From Stagonosporopsis chrysanthemi (Eukaryota > Ascomycota > Dothideomycetes > Pleosporales > Didymellaceae): a DNA stretch of 64,000 nucleotides. A program made the position numbers and the translations under genes. Below the pieces are notes generated by a model. The model did not search any database, was not told the DNA's origin, and was given only the letters and a program-made list of their open reading frames with translations. Below, one piece after another: positions 1 through 11,045 of the stretch (within the stretch, counting starts at the first letter, position 1; every line of letters begins with the position of its first letter). The DNA lies in assembly GCA_022560025.1 (NCBI GenBank), contig JAFISE010000034.1, forward strand, positions 1 to 64,000. The letters are read 5' to 3'.

Positions 1-2533
1 CAGCCCCGCCCCGGCCCTGTACTCGTCGCGCCCCACGCTCGACGTCCCCGCCGGCCCCCGCGACGCTCGCCCGGCGCCCGTCAAGTACATGTGCGCCGCC
101 AGTCCGCCCGCGCTGCCCCGCCGAGGTGCTGACAGAGCCCCAGGTCCACGCCCGCATACCAGAGCCCGCTGCGACACCACCGCCGCGCCGCCTCGAGCAC
201 CCGACGCGTCAAGGTACCCGCAACAACACCCCGCGACACGCGGCGCTGCGCTGCGGCGCGAGGCTAACGCTGCCAGGAAACGCTCAATGCCCGCTCCGAG
301 TACAGCAACAGCGAGGATGACGGCACCGCCCAGCACCGCATCAACCAGTACCTGATCAAGCAGGAGATTGGCCGCGGCTCCTTTGGCGCCGTCCACCTCG
401 CCGTCGACCAGTATGGCCACGAGTACGCCGTCAAGGAGTTCTCCAAGTCGCGCCTGCGCAAGCGCGCCCAGTCCAACCTGCTGCGCCGCCCCAGCAATCG
501 CCGCCGCGCCCTGCCCGCCGGCATTGGCTTCAATTCCCCGCTGCACCGCCACTCGTCCACCGAGGGCGAGAACAACGCCTTTGCGCTGATCAAGGAGGAG
601 ATTGCCATTATGAAGAAGCTCAACCACCCCAACCTGGTCTCGCTCATCGAAGTGCTCGACGACCCAGAGGAGGACTCGCTGTACATGGTCATGGAGATGT
701 GCAAAAAGGGCGTCGTCATGCAGGTCGGCCTCGAGGAGCGCGCCGACCCTTACAGCGAGGAGCAGTGCCGCTGCTGGCTGCGAGACATGATCCTGGGCCT
801 CGAGTACCGTACGTCACGCCACACCCACGTGGGTCTGCACCTGCATAGCTAACGTGCATTATAGTTCACGCCCAGGGCATCATCCACCGTGACATCAAGC
901 CCGACAACTGCCTCGTCACCGAAGACGACGTGCTCAAGATTGTCGACTTTGGCGTCTCGGAAATGTTCGACAAGGACGGCGAGATGAAGACAGCAAAGTC
1001 GGCCGGGTCGCCAGCATTCATGCCGCCGGAATTGTGTGTTGCAAAGCACGGCCACGTCTCTGGTCGCGCCGCCGACATCTGGTCCATGGGCTGCACGTTG
1101 TACTGCTTGCTGTTCGGCCGCATACCCTTTGAGAAGCACGGCATGATCGAGCTGTACCAGGCGATACGGATGGACCAGGTCGAGGTGGACCCTGGCTGCA
1201 ACGAGGAGCTCAAGGATCTTCTGCTCCGGCTGCTCGAGAAGGACCCCAAGAAGCGGATAAAAATCGAGGAGCTTCGCGTACGTTGCCCGCTACATGTTGC
1301 AGGATTCTATTGACGAGCATAGACACACCCCTGGGTCACACGAAACGGCGCTGATCCTCTCCTCCCAAAGTCCGAAAACGTCGCCATCATAATAGAACCT
1401 CCGACTGATGAAGAAGTCAATGCTGCCATCACAGGAAACATGGGCCATCTCGTCACAGTGGTATGTTGGGATCGGATTCGAGTGGTGAGCTGGGATTGAC
1501 AGCGAACAGGTGCAAGCAGTGAAGCGGTTCAAACAGCTCCTCTTCAGGCGGAGACCAGAGCGCCTGGAGGGGATACTTGGTAGTGCCTCGAGGATCGTCC
1601 AGCCTCCGCTGTCTATGAGACCCTCATCGCTACGGAAGTCGAAATCGCAGGACACAGACAACCGACGGCCAGTCGAGGGGGTTCTTGCTGCAGAAGGCGT
1701 CCACCGAGACATTGACATCCACGATCGTGAGTATGGCAAGGTGCTCGACATGCTCTCGCTAACACCACCCAGGCTTCCGCGAAGAAGCATTTGCAACACA
1801 ACCGCCAAAACGCTCGACCATCACCAGGGCAAACGCTCCCAACTCGCTAAGCCCTACCGACGCCAACATAATACACGACAACATGTCTTACCGATCTTCC
1901 ATGACACCTTCCATACCTACGCCCAACACCTTGGCATCAGGGCCCTCCACACCAATCGGCAAAGGCCACGCTCACGATCCCCTCGAAGACACCCTATTCC
2001 TCAACATTGGCACCGGCGAAGAAACTGCGACCGAGGACACCTTCTTCGTATCCGAATCACCCTCAAACGTCGACATCAATGTGTACGAGACCGCGTACGA
2101 AGAAGAAGTCCAACGCATCATCGCGCAACGAAAGGACCAACACCGCAGCCCGACCCTCTACCTCACACGCCGCGTCGAAGACATTAAGCGCATCCGCGAC
2201 AGCGATTGCGTCTTCGACGAGGGCAAAGACATCGGGCGCGGCCTCAAGGGCGGCTTCAAAGAATTCGTCAAGAAAACAAAGGAAGACATCGAGGCGCGCG
2301 GCGAGCTCCAGAAACTGCAGGAAGGCAAGGAGGGCAAACTCGGCCGCACAATGCGCAACGTACGAGAGGCTAAGCGCCTGGTGGAAGAGGCGCGCGAGCG
2401 CGTCAAAATCGAGGACCGCGAGCGCGAGCGCGAACGCAGCAGGAGCTCGACCCCTGTGCCGAGGAACAACAGCTCTGGCAGCGTGCAGACGAGAATAAGC
2501 AGGAGTGGGACGCCGGTCGCGAGCGGCTCCTGA
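1..2533 (+). CDS. CaMKK-type Ser/Thr kinase (Ssp1/CmkC class), 5' partial
   Basis: This is the 3' part of a calcium/calmodulin-dependent kinase kinase, the family that activates downstream CaM kinases and Snf1/AMPK in fungi. Inferred exons: <1-84, 138-213, 277-808, 865-1277, 1323-1460, 1510-1726, 1773-2533; the last five join in frame, the first two are less certain. Just before the kinase domain is VKETLNARSEY, as I know it from fungal Ssp1 homologues. The glycine loop GRGSFG lies near 370, the ATP lysine in AVKEF near 430, HRDIKPDN near 885, DFG near 945 and the P+1 segment AGSPAFMPPE near 1000. A roughly 40-residue insert between the lysine and helix C (RLRKRAQSN to STEGENN) fits the RP insert of CaMKKs. 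The tail is Ser/Arg- and Glu/Arg-rich and ends RSGTPVASGS. The start codon lies outside the window. Family assignment is firm; the exact orthologue name is inferred. Confidence 0.9.
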
Positions 2534-3423
2534 GCTGGCCTGCATATACATACACACGAGGCGTTTCGGGTCAGGGGCGTTACACATGTACGAATGGATG
2601 GAAACGGATTAGAGGAAACGGGGAGTGAACGCGTCGAACGGACCGGTTCGCAATCGCGGCTGGCGCGGGCTTGGTTCGGTGCGCTATACTACATCTACAT
2701 CTACAATACGGCGGCCCCCCCCCCCCCCCTTGCGATGCTGGCATAGCTTTCTGAAACATGGAAACAATTCAAATTGAATTGGCACGCGCCGTGGGTGTTC
2801 TCAGTGAGCTGTCCTTGCTGTGTGTGCGCGCTGGAGGGCAGACACGACTGAACTGCAGCACGAAGCGAAGAACAGCATGGGCTGGGTCATGGAGAAGGCA
2901 ACCATTTCCACGCGCAGGACTCTAAGAGCGATGAGCGACTCGCCCGCTCTTGCCCGTAGAAGATGTACACATGTAGCGACAGCAATGCTGCAGTCCAAGA
3001 CCCCAATCCACGGCGTTGATCCGACTGCGCCTTCTTCCTTCCTTCCTTCCTCCCCTCTCACGGCACATGCACATGCAAATGGCCCAATACAACTCCGACC
3101 CCCCCCCTTCTCTATCCCATCTCCCGCCCTGTTTTTCTGCCCACCCACCCCGTCTCCGCTCGTCCACGGTATGCATTAGGTACCCCATCCCATCCCATCC
3201 CATCCCCTTCTCTTCCCCCACCACAGACAGTCTCAACACTTCTCCCATCACCGCCATCTCTCTAACAATGGACCCGCTGGCCCGCCACGCCGCGCGGCCA
3301 CTCGACGCGGCGCCCCGCCTTGCCGAGGCGCGGCCGTGACTCGTGTCGTGTCGTGTCGGCTTTGTAGTAGTACATGGGCATGACAGGGGAGGCTTTGGGG
3401 GGCGCGAGGGGCGCGGGGGTGGT

Positions 3424-3451
3424 GGGGTAAGGGGTAAGGGGTAAGGGGTGA
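3424..3451 (+). repeat. GGGGTAA heptamer repeat
   Basis: Three perfect tandem copies of GGGGTAA are followed by a partial fourth (GGGGTGA). This resembles, but is not, the usual fungal telomere unit TTAGGG. It lies in a G-rich stretch that could form a quadruplex on the + strand. Confidence 0.8.
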
Positions 3452-6400
3452 GTCTTCGTGGCGAAAGGAGGGTTGGAGGGTGAGTTGGGATGTATGGTTT
3501 GCGGGGTGAGGGGTTTATGAGGGTGTTTGTGCTGGGTGGATGATGTGGAGATGTTTGCTAGGAGGGATGTGGTGGGAGTAGAAGAGAGGGTGAGAGAGTG
3601 GGGGGGGATGGGGGATTTAGAAAGCTTTGCGATGCTGATGTGAGGATTTGATTAAATGTTGGGTTGTACAGAGGTTTGCCATGTCTATGTCTGCAAGGTA
3701 GGAGAGTATCTGCCGGCCTGCGGTGATGGTGTTTGTAGGACCTGGCCATGGCGGGTCGCTGGATGTTGACGCTGGATGTAAGGATATCAGCAAGGTGTCG
3801 AGAGACTGGCTTTACACCAGCAACAAGTCCTTCCGCCGACCAAAAAAAATAATCATGTCCAACTGTAAGGCGCATCAGCATTTCAAGTCGCAAGTTCGTT
3901 GTCAGACTTCAGAGTCGAGAACTATTGTTGGCTTGCAGACGCAATAGCGTTGTTCCTGCCGCAAGCTTTAGCTGTGCAACCGTATGGCTGATCGGTGAAA
4001 GATCTCCAACTGCATAATCGGCTGGCCCTGGCCTGCTGCGCTGTTCTGAGACGTGGCTCGCGAGGAAACGGCATTGGGCCCATGCACGGGAAGGACCCGG
4101 ATGCATCCCCGACGAGCAGTGAGCGCTGCGGTCTGACGAATGCATGGGCGACGAATGTCATTAGCTGGATTGTAAGAAGTGACGATGGACAACACTGTCT
4201 TGTATAACTGTGTCGTTCACTGGGCGCTCAGGTCGCTGATGCCAACATGCGAATGCGAAACTGTTGAGGGCGAGTGCAGGATCGATAACAGCCATCATGC
4301 GGCCGCAGGTTGCTCGACAGCTGCAGTCCTTACCGTGAGGCAAAACGTCCAGAAACCCTGCCGCTGCCTTGGATCAGCCCGTTAGGAAGTAAGTCCGCGC
4401 TGTAATATGGTCGGACGTATTGAGGTTCTACGAAGATTGTAAGCACAACGAAGTACCGGATGTTGCAACTGCGAATATAGCTCAAGCTGAGCGATGTTGC
4501 TAGTCATGCATCCTATGAAGCAGGTGGAAAGCTTGTACAAAAGCAACGTTGAACGGCCACTACCCGGGAGCTAGTATGACACCTGTAGCTTGCCAGTCTG
4601 GAAGCGAGTATCCGGCCGATGTCGGTCATTGCATGTAGAAAGCCGTGCGGAAACGCTGTGGTATGTTGAGCAGGTTCGGACAGTGACTTTGTGCTATTGG
4701 CGAGGAACTGCCCGATCATGTCTGACAGCATATCTCGGTGACACAGCGTCTCTATTCAAGGTCGATTCGTGCGTGTAACGCGGCTGATCTAAGGGCGAGG
4801 ACGAGAGGACCACAGGGCTGAGATGCAGGACGATGTTGGTCGTCTGCGTGCTCTGCTTTCAAGACCGGACAAATCAGAGCGTCTGATAGACATGATTAGC
4901 CGTACGTTGAGCGCGCCAAAGCCGTAGATCTGCAACCCGTCCGCCACCAAATCTAAGACGACGGACCTGCCTTTTGTTCGTGCAGCAAACGCTCATTTGA
5001 CAGTGCGGCCGAATGGCCACTTACATGGGTTTGGTCGAATCGATAGAGTACAAGATCCAAAGTCAAATATCTCGCCAGCCGTTACCCTGCAATGACCCAT
5101 TGAGGCGTTCGCGTCTTTCGTGGAGATCGACTGTGAGTCGACCAACGCAGGTATGGCCCAGAGATGGCTCATGCATGTGATGGTGTAATGCAGGATCATG
5201 ACGTTATGTCGCCGAGCAACATGCAGCACCACGAAGTTCAAACGCAATAGGAACCAGATGAAGGTAGAATGCACGTGATTAGTCCCCGGAGATGGACCCT
5301 AGAAGCGGGGCAGCTGCACATTGACGTATGAGCGAATGAATGAACCAGCCGGGAGTCGACGGCAGTCTCGCTAGCTCGTCCACACACGATGGTCGTAATT
5401 TGTGTGTTTCAGAATTGTTCATTCCCAGGGCCCTGCATCCGTTGCTCGCAGCGGTGCTCGTTGCAGGTGTTGAAAGGGATGCAGCTGTTGCACGCTGCGC
5501 CTTGCCAAGTACGACGGCACGTGCTGTGAGACTCGGAGGGACCTAGGATGATCAAGCACTTGGTGAGAAATGGCCAGCGTCATGAGTGGTTTGAAGTGAT
5601 GTCGGCCGCTGCACGTCTGGCTCAATCCGTCCTAAAGGCGCAGCAGCGAGGAATCTTGGTGTAACGCGTACCGATCAATAGTTCACTACAGTGGCTCGGT
5701 ACTGTGCAGCCGGGACGAGGATGCCGACAAGCATCCACAATGGCTTGTTAATCAGGGGCGAACGCCGTTTGAACAGTGATTTGGTATTCGATCTTGTGGG
5801 CCGCGAGGGGTGTTGAGGATAGCTGCAGAGGCTCTGCAGTCGACAGGCACGGGAGGAGGCCCCTGCGCTTACCAGGACCGGGGGCGTGCTAGAGCTGGTC
5901 AGCTGTTGCAAATGTGGATGCGGGACATTTCGATGTGTGGTCGCAGAGATTAGTATGACGAGACGAGCAACGAGGCGAGCGATGCCTGTCGTGCAAATAA
6001 GGACGCGCTGTGACTGCTCGGTCGAATATCTCGCAGAGTGCATGCCAGGCATTATGCCTATGGCCGGCAGCGCCCATGCGTCCGCAGCACTGGATTTGAT
6101 GTCGAGGACCCGCAATGCAAGTGCCTGAGGAGGGTGAAGCCAATTGCACTGCAGAGCTGAAATGCAGGCATTATTGAACATGTCCCGTCCGCTGCAGGCC
6201 GCACGAAGGACGTCCGTCGAGAGGCTGACTCGAGGCCACGCAGGAGTGCATTGTGCCGACATCTGGTGACTCTGGCTTCGCATTATTGCTAAGCTCGAGT
6301 AGTGGAGCGCTCAGGCCATGGTTCAATTCAACATGTTTGAGCAATAATACGGGCGGCCGCGTGATGAGGCCATCGGGGTCGGAAGCAAGACAAGACAAAG

Positions 6401-6701
6401 ACGTGAGCGTCACGATCACCCTCTCCGAGGCTTGGGTGCTGCCACGCAACTGCAGGAGATGACGGTGAAATGGGCACCATCATTGGAGAGCAGTTCCTGG
6501 TCAGCCACGCGCCCAAGCGACCGCACCGCGCTATGGGACCGAGCAAGTGGGTTTGGGCTGGTTATTTCAGGCGGCGTGCTTTGGGGAGGAGAATCTGAGC
6601 CCTCACGTGCAGGGCGCATGTAATGCACGCCGGGGGCCTCGCCGGCTGCAGGTTGAAGGCTGTTCTTGCATGGCAGCGGCGGGCTGGCCTGGCCTGGCAG
6701 C

Positions 6702-6791
6702 GTACTATACAGAGTAAGAGTGCTATGTAGAGTAGGAGTACTATGTAGAGTAGGAGTACTATGTAGAGTAGGAGTACTACGTAGAGTAGGA
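6702..6791 (+). repeat. 18-bp tandem minisatellite, five units
   Basis: Five consecutive 18-bp units, consensus GTACTATGTAGAGTAGGA. The third and fourth are identical; the first is the most diverged. A 9-bp GTAGCAGC-type repeat follows directly, to about 6812. Each unit carries in-frame stops in some + frames, so it is not a coding repeat on that strand. Confidence 0.9.
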
Positions 6792-7796
6792 GAGTAGCAG
6801 CGTAGCAGCGTAGCAGAGCACACCGCAGCCGCCGCACACAGCTAGCCTGGGCCAGGCACAACGCGTGCGAACGATTTGCTCGTCTAACAGTAAGCGGCGT
6901 AAAGCAGCACGGCAGCGGACAGCGAAAGACATGGCTCGCCGGCTGCCGTGTGCACGCGCTACTCACTGGCAGGCCGCGCTCCGGTGACGTCTGTTTCAAG
7001 AAACAGCGATCTGCTGCTCCTGCTGCGCGCCAGCCTCGTGGATCAAGGGGGGGGGGTCGACGTTGGACGCCCGGGCGGCCGCGCGCAGAGCTGCAGCGCG
7101 GCAGCATAGGGCGAGGCAGAGGGCGGCGGCGGGCGCCTTGACACGCCCGCTGCCTCCGCTGCGCACGCTGCGACGCTGCCACGCGCTGCTGCTGAGCCCA
7201 GGCCCGGTGTTGCTGGTCGTTGAGAAGCTGACCATTCCCTAACGCGAGCGGCCTTCATGTCACGAGCGCTCTTCAGCTTTAGCGCCCTCGTCTGTGCCTA
7301 CAAGCCCCAAGCCGCCCCGCTCCATCTACGTCGACCCTCAACTCAACCCGCATTCCCTTCATTTTGCAACCCAATCTCGACGTCAATTCCTGTCCCCTTC
7401 ACCTCATCTCCCGCCCTGCCCTGCTGCCCCGCCGCACCGCCCACCGCTGCCTGGCTGTCCGTTCACGTGGCCCGCTAGCGACCCACCAAGCCACTCTAGC
7501 ACCTACCACTCGGCCAGCCGCGAGGGTCAACCACGCACACGGAGCCCTCTCCACTCCGCTGCACTCCACCCTGCGCCGCCAGCTCCCAGCTCCCAGCTCC
7601 AGCTCCAGCGCCCAGCTCCCGCTCCCGCTCCAGCTCCAGCGTCCAGCGTCCAGCTCCCTCGCCCACGACGGATCTACTCACCCACGCCCGCTCCCCGTCC
7701 CGCCCTCTCTCCAGCTCCTGCCCGCCCGCCGCGCCATAACAGCTCCAGTCCGCGCACGTTTGCCGGATCACCCCCCCTCGTTGCAGCCCCCGAACA

Positions 7797-9304
7797 ATGA
7801 GCCAGAACCGGCCATCGGCCTTCTCCAGTCTGAGAATGGGAGGCATGCACCCCTCCTCCCCGTATTCGCGCCGCCTGCACTAACTCTGCCGCAGAAGTCA
7901 TCCGCGAGAAGGTCCAGGACGGCGAGACCGGCGAGTACAAGGACCTCGCCTACACCCAGTGCAAGATTGTCGGCAACGGCTCCTTCGGCGTCGTCTTCCA
8001 GACCAAGCTCTCGCCCAGCGGCGAGGATGCGGCCATCAAGCGGGTGTTGCAGGACAAGCGATTCAAGGTGAGCCGAGCTCGCGCATCCACGCGTCGCCGT
8101 CAGCGCTGACCATGTCCCCAGAACCGTGAGCTGCAGATTATGCGCATTGTCAGGCATCCCAACATCGTCGAGCTCAAGGCCTTCTTCTACAACAACGGCG
8201 AGCGGGTATGTTTCACATTCTAAGCCCTTGGCGCGTCGCCAGCTGCTAATTGCGTCATCTGCAGAAGGACGAGGTCTACCTGAACCTTGTGCTCGAGTTT
8301 GTTCCCGAGACCGTCTACCGCGCCTCGCGCTACTTCAACAAGATGAAGACCGTCATGCCCATCCTCGAGGTCAAGCTCTACATTTACCAGCTCTTCCGCT
8401 CCCTCGCCTACATCCACTCGCAAGGAATCTGCCACAGGGACATCAAGCCCCAGAACCTGCTTTTGGACCCTGCGTCTGGCATTCTCAAGCTGTGCGATTT
8501 CGGTAGCGCAAAGATCTTGGTCGAGAACGAGCCCAACGTTTCGTACATTTGCTCCAGATACTACCGCGCGCCTGAGTTGATCTTTGGAGCAACCAACTAC
8601 ACCACCAAGATCGGTACGTCATGTAGGCCCTGCGCGTGCGACGATGCGCTAACATGTGCACTTAGATGTATGGTCGACCGGCTGCGTTATGGCTGAACTC
8701 ATGCTGGGACAACCGCTGTTCCCTGGTGAGTCTGGTATCGACCAGCTCGTCGAAATCATCAAGGTTCTCGGTACACCCACACGAGACCAGATCCGCACCA
8801 TGAACCCGAACTACATGGAGCACAAGTTCCCTCAGATCAAGCCGCATCCGTTCAACAAGGTTGGTCAAGACGATGCTACTCACCCTTCCACAAGACTTAC
8901 ATTTACAAAGGTCTTCCGCAAAGCCGACCCCAACGCCATTGACTTGATCTCCAAGTTGCTCGAGTACACACCAACGCAGCGACTTTCCGCCATCGACGCT
9001 ATGGTGCACCCCTTCTTCGATGAGTTGAGGGATCCCAGCACACGTCTGCCTGACTCGCGTCACCCCAACGGCGCCGTACGGGATATGCCTGCCCTCTACA
9101 ACTTCAATCACCATGGTAGGTACATTCTTGGCTGCATACGAGCTCGCGAACTAACAACACACAGAACTCTCCATTGCACCTCACCTCAACCAACAACTCG
9201 TCCCTCAACACATTCGCCCCACCCTGGTCTCGCGCGGTCTGGACTTCGAGTCGCCTGACTTCAAGCCGTTAACGAAGGACCAGATGATGGCGAGACTAGA
9301 TTAA
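7797..9304 (+). CDS. gsk3: Glycogen synthase kinase 3 (GSK3)
   Basis: A CMGC-family Ser/Thr kinase that phosphorylates primed substrates and acts in morphogenesis, stress and cell-fate control. Exons 7797-7842, 7895-8067, 8122-8205, 8265-8613, 8666-8859, 8911-9115 and 9165-9304 give 396 residues, the usual fungal length. Visible: GNGSFG at 42-47, catalytic lysine K64 (AAIKR), HRDIKPQN from 158, DFG at 179-181, and the activation-loop SYICSRYYRAPE whose first tyrosine (Y195) matches the autophosphorylated tyrosine of animal GSK3. The start MSQNRPSAF fits the conserved fungal N-terminus. Two oddities: intron 1 begins with GC rather than GT, and the fifth intron (8860-8910) has a weak GTTGGT donor and is stop-free and 3n long. 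Tight family identity makes the model secure despite these sites. Confidence 0.96.
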
Positions 9305-10577
9305 GAGTCTTTCCTCTTACGCGAAACGATACCATTTGATTACGCGGCCTGGCCTCGATCATCTCTGCTCACGAGCCCAGAAGTCTTCCGTCCAGCAAGT
9401 ACAACATGGAGCCTCGCATGGCGTCGGTTTTCGAGTGTTGGAGCTCACACGTGTACACCTTTACCTGCAATATCTGAGCGAGTCTGTAATGATACCGACA
9501 TTTACAAGAACGGTTTGCTCTGCTTTCCCTTCTGGCTACCCGTCTTCTGTAAACCCACGGGCTGGCACCGTAAATGCTTTTCTTTCCCTGTTTCTTGAGA
9601 CGATGGTTGAGCGGAGACGGCTGCCAAAATGATGGATGGAAGGGAAGGTCGACAAAAGCCATGGAAGAATCGCTTGCGAACATCTTAGGATGATTTCCGG
9701 ATCTTGGAGGATTTCACGGCAACCTGGCATAGGCTGCATTGCGTCTTTTTGTTTGCATGCTGGAGTTTTCTCATTGGAGGGTGTTTGTGGTGGCTGCGTA
9801 TGAGTCGGTGATGCTTTATACCCAGTCTTTGATGGGTTGCGGGCTTGGCTAACACTCGACGCTTTGCTCACGGGCTGTCATCCGATGGAGTGTGCAACTC
9901 AAAGCGGACTGTTTAGGCTTGGCGGGTGCTGATGGGAGGTTTCACGTCTATATCGAACTACTCGGCAGTTCGCCATGTGCGTATTGTAACGCCAGTTCCA
10001 TGCGCTACTCTAACCTTCAAAGATGGATTTCTTCATTTCAATTTGCATTAGACTACCTTTCTTTTCTTCTTTCTCCTTCTCGTGATTCAGTTTGAGACTC
10101 CCTGGCTGTCTTGTAGTGTAGATGAGAGGTGAACGGTGATTGTAATGGCTGCTCATCTGCAGGTGTGTAATATGCCACGGCTGGTTTTTGGTAGGTGATC
10201 AAGGCCACGATAGCTTGAAATGCTGCTACCACGCTCGATGATGGATACACTTTTACTTCAAGGACACCGTGCTCGTGGATCTGAACCGTACAATTACTTG
10301 CTGTTTGGCTAACACCTTCACCTCACCACGAACTCACCGTGAAGCCTCCCGCTGTCTTCGGCACTTACAAATCAATCACTCTGCTCAACTTTTGACTATC
10401 ACACCATCCTACCCGACGTTGATTTGAAACGAATACAAGCTAAGGGTTACAGATTCGATATTCGTAGGGGCTTACTGCCATGGTAGGTCTCGTTGCAGAG
10501 CCTCAAACTCACAGCAGCAACGCCTCAGTCTGCTCTCCAGAGGTGCTACTAAGATCGACGCTCCAGCATCGGCCGCA
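9305..10577. other. Intergenic, GSK3 to CBC1 region
   Basis: Contains the GSK3 3' UTR and a pyrimidine-rich stretch at about 10055-10083. No coding frame, RNA gene or repeat that I can support. Confidence 0.5.
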
Positions 10578-11045
10578 ATGGAGAATAGCTTGCATGGCGG
10601 CAATGACAATGTCGATATGCTCAACCAGGGAACGAACTCCATATTCACGTCTGCTGAGAATCGACAGCAACTAGAATTACAGTCATCGATTGCGAGCGAA
10701 GCAACCCCGCAGCAAGATTCGCAGTTGCCTGAAGCCATGGCGAACGTTGACGATGAAGTGAGCCGCCAAGATACTAACCAAAATGAGCTTGCGCGCTTTG
10801 GTCGCGACTCGCAAAGCTTCGACGTAGCTCCAGTTCCGCGACCGACCAAGGCGCATCGCCGTCGACGCTTACGACACCCTGTGCACAACTCTAGCTATCG
10901 ACGCTTCGACCGTTACATCCCCGAGTACCCGGACGACTTTGATCGCGACACCATTCGCACCCAGCGCGCCTACCACAATTCTTCTCGACTAAACGCATCA
11001 CCAGCGACCCTCGAGCACACGTTAGCAGCTACTTCTATTACACTA
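10578..11045 (+). other. In-frame open stretch upstream of CBC1 (possible N-terminal extension)
   Basis: An ATG at 10578 in good context (GCAATGG) opens a frame that runs without a stop for 156 codons straight into the CBC1 reading frame at 11046. The predicted peptide looks like real protein in its second half (for example RRFDRYIPEYPDDFDRD), but the last 15 codons before 11046 look like leader. It could be an extended N-terminus, an alternative start, or a chance open frame; I know of no CBC1 with such an extension. Confidence 0.35.

Larger units (their letters stand above)
2534..7796. other. 5.3-kb region without a supportable gene
   Basis: Between the CaMKK stop and the GSK3 start I see no frame with protein-like composition plus splice signals. 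It includes the 3' UTR of the kinase, a run of 15 C at 2715-2729, a CATCC pentamer repeat at about 3184-3207, the GGGGTAA repeat at 3424-3451 and an 18-bp repeat at 6702-6791. The last 500 bp before GSK3 are strongly C-rich on the + strand, as in long fungal leaders. The longest ATG frame is 202 codons on the minus strand (5675-6283), with a random-looking composition and no recognisable domain. A non-coding transcript or a very long GSK3 leader is possible but not shown. Confidence 0.6.

Noticed and set aside
5675..6283. 202-codon ATG frame on the minus strand
   Set aside because: Random-looking composition, no domain, signal peptide or splice support, overlapped by other frames; probably chance openness in a GC-rich stretch.
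7257..8071. Long overlapping frames before GSK3, rich in Pro, Ser and Arg
   Set aside because: They come from the C-rich leader and from wrong frames of the first GSK3 exons.
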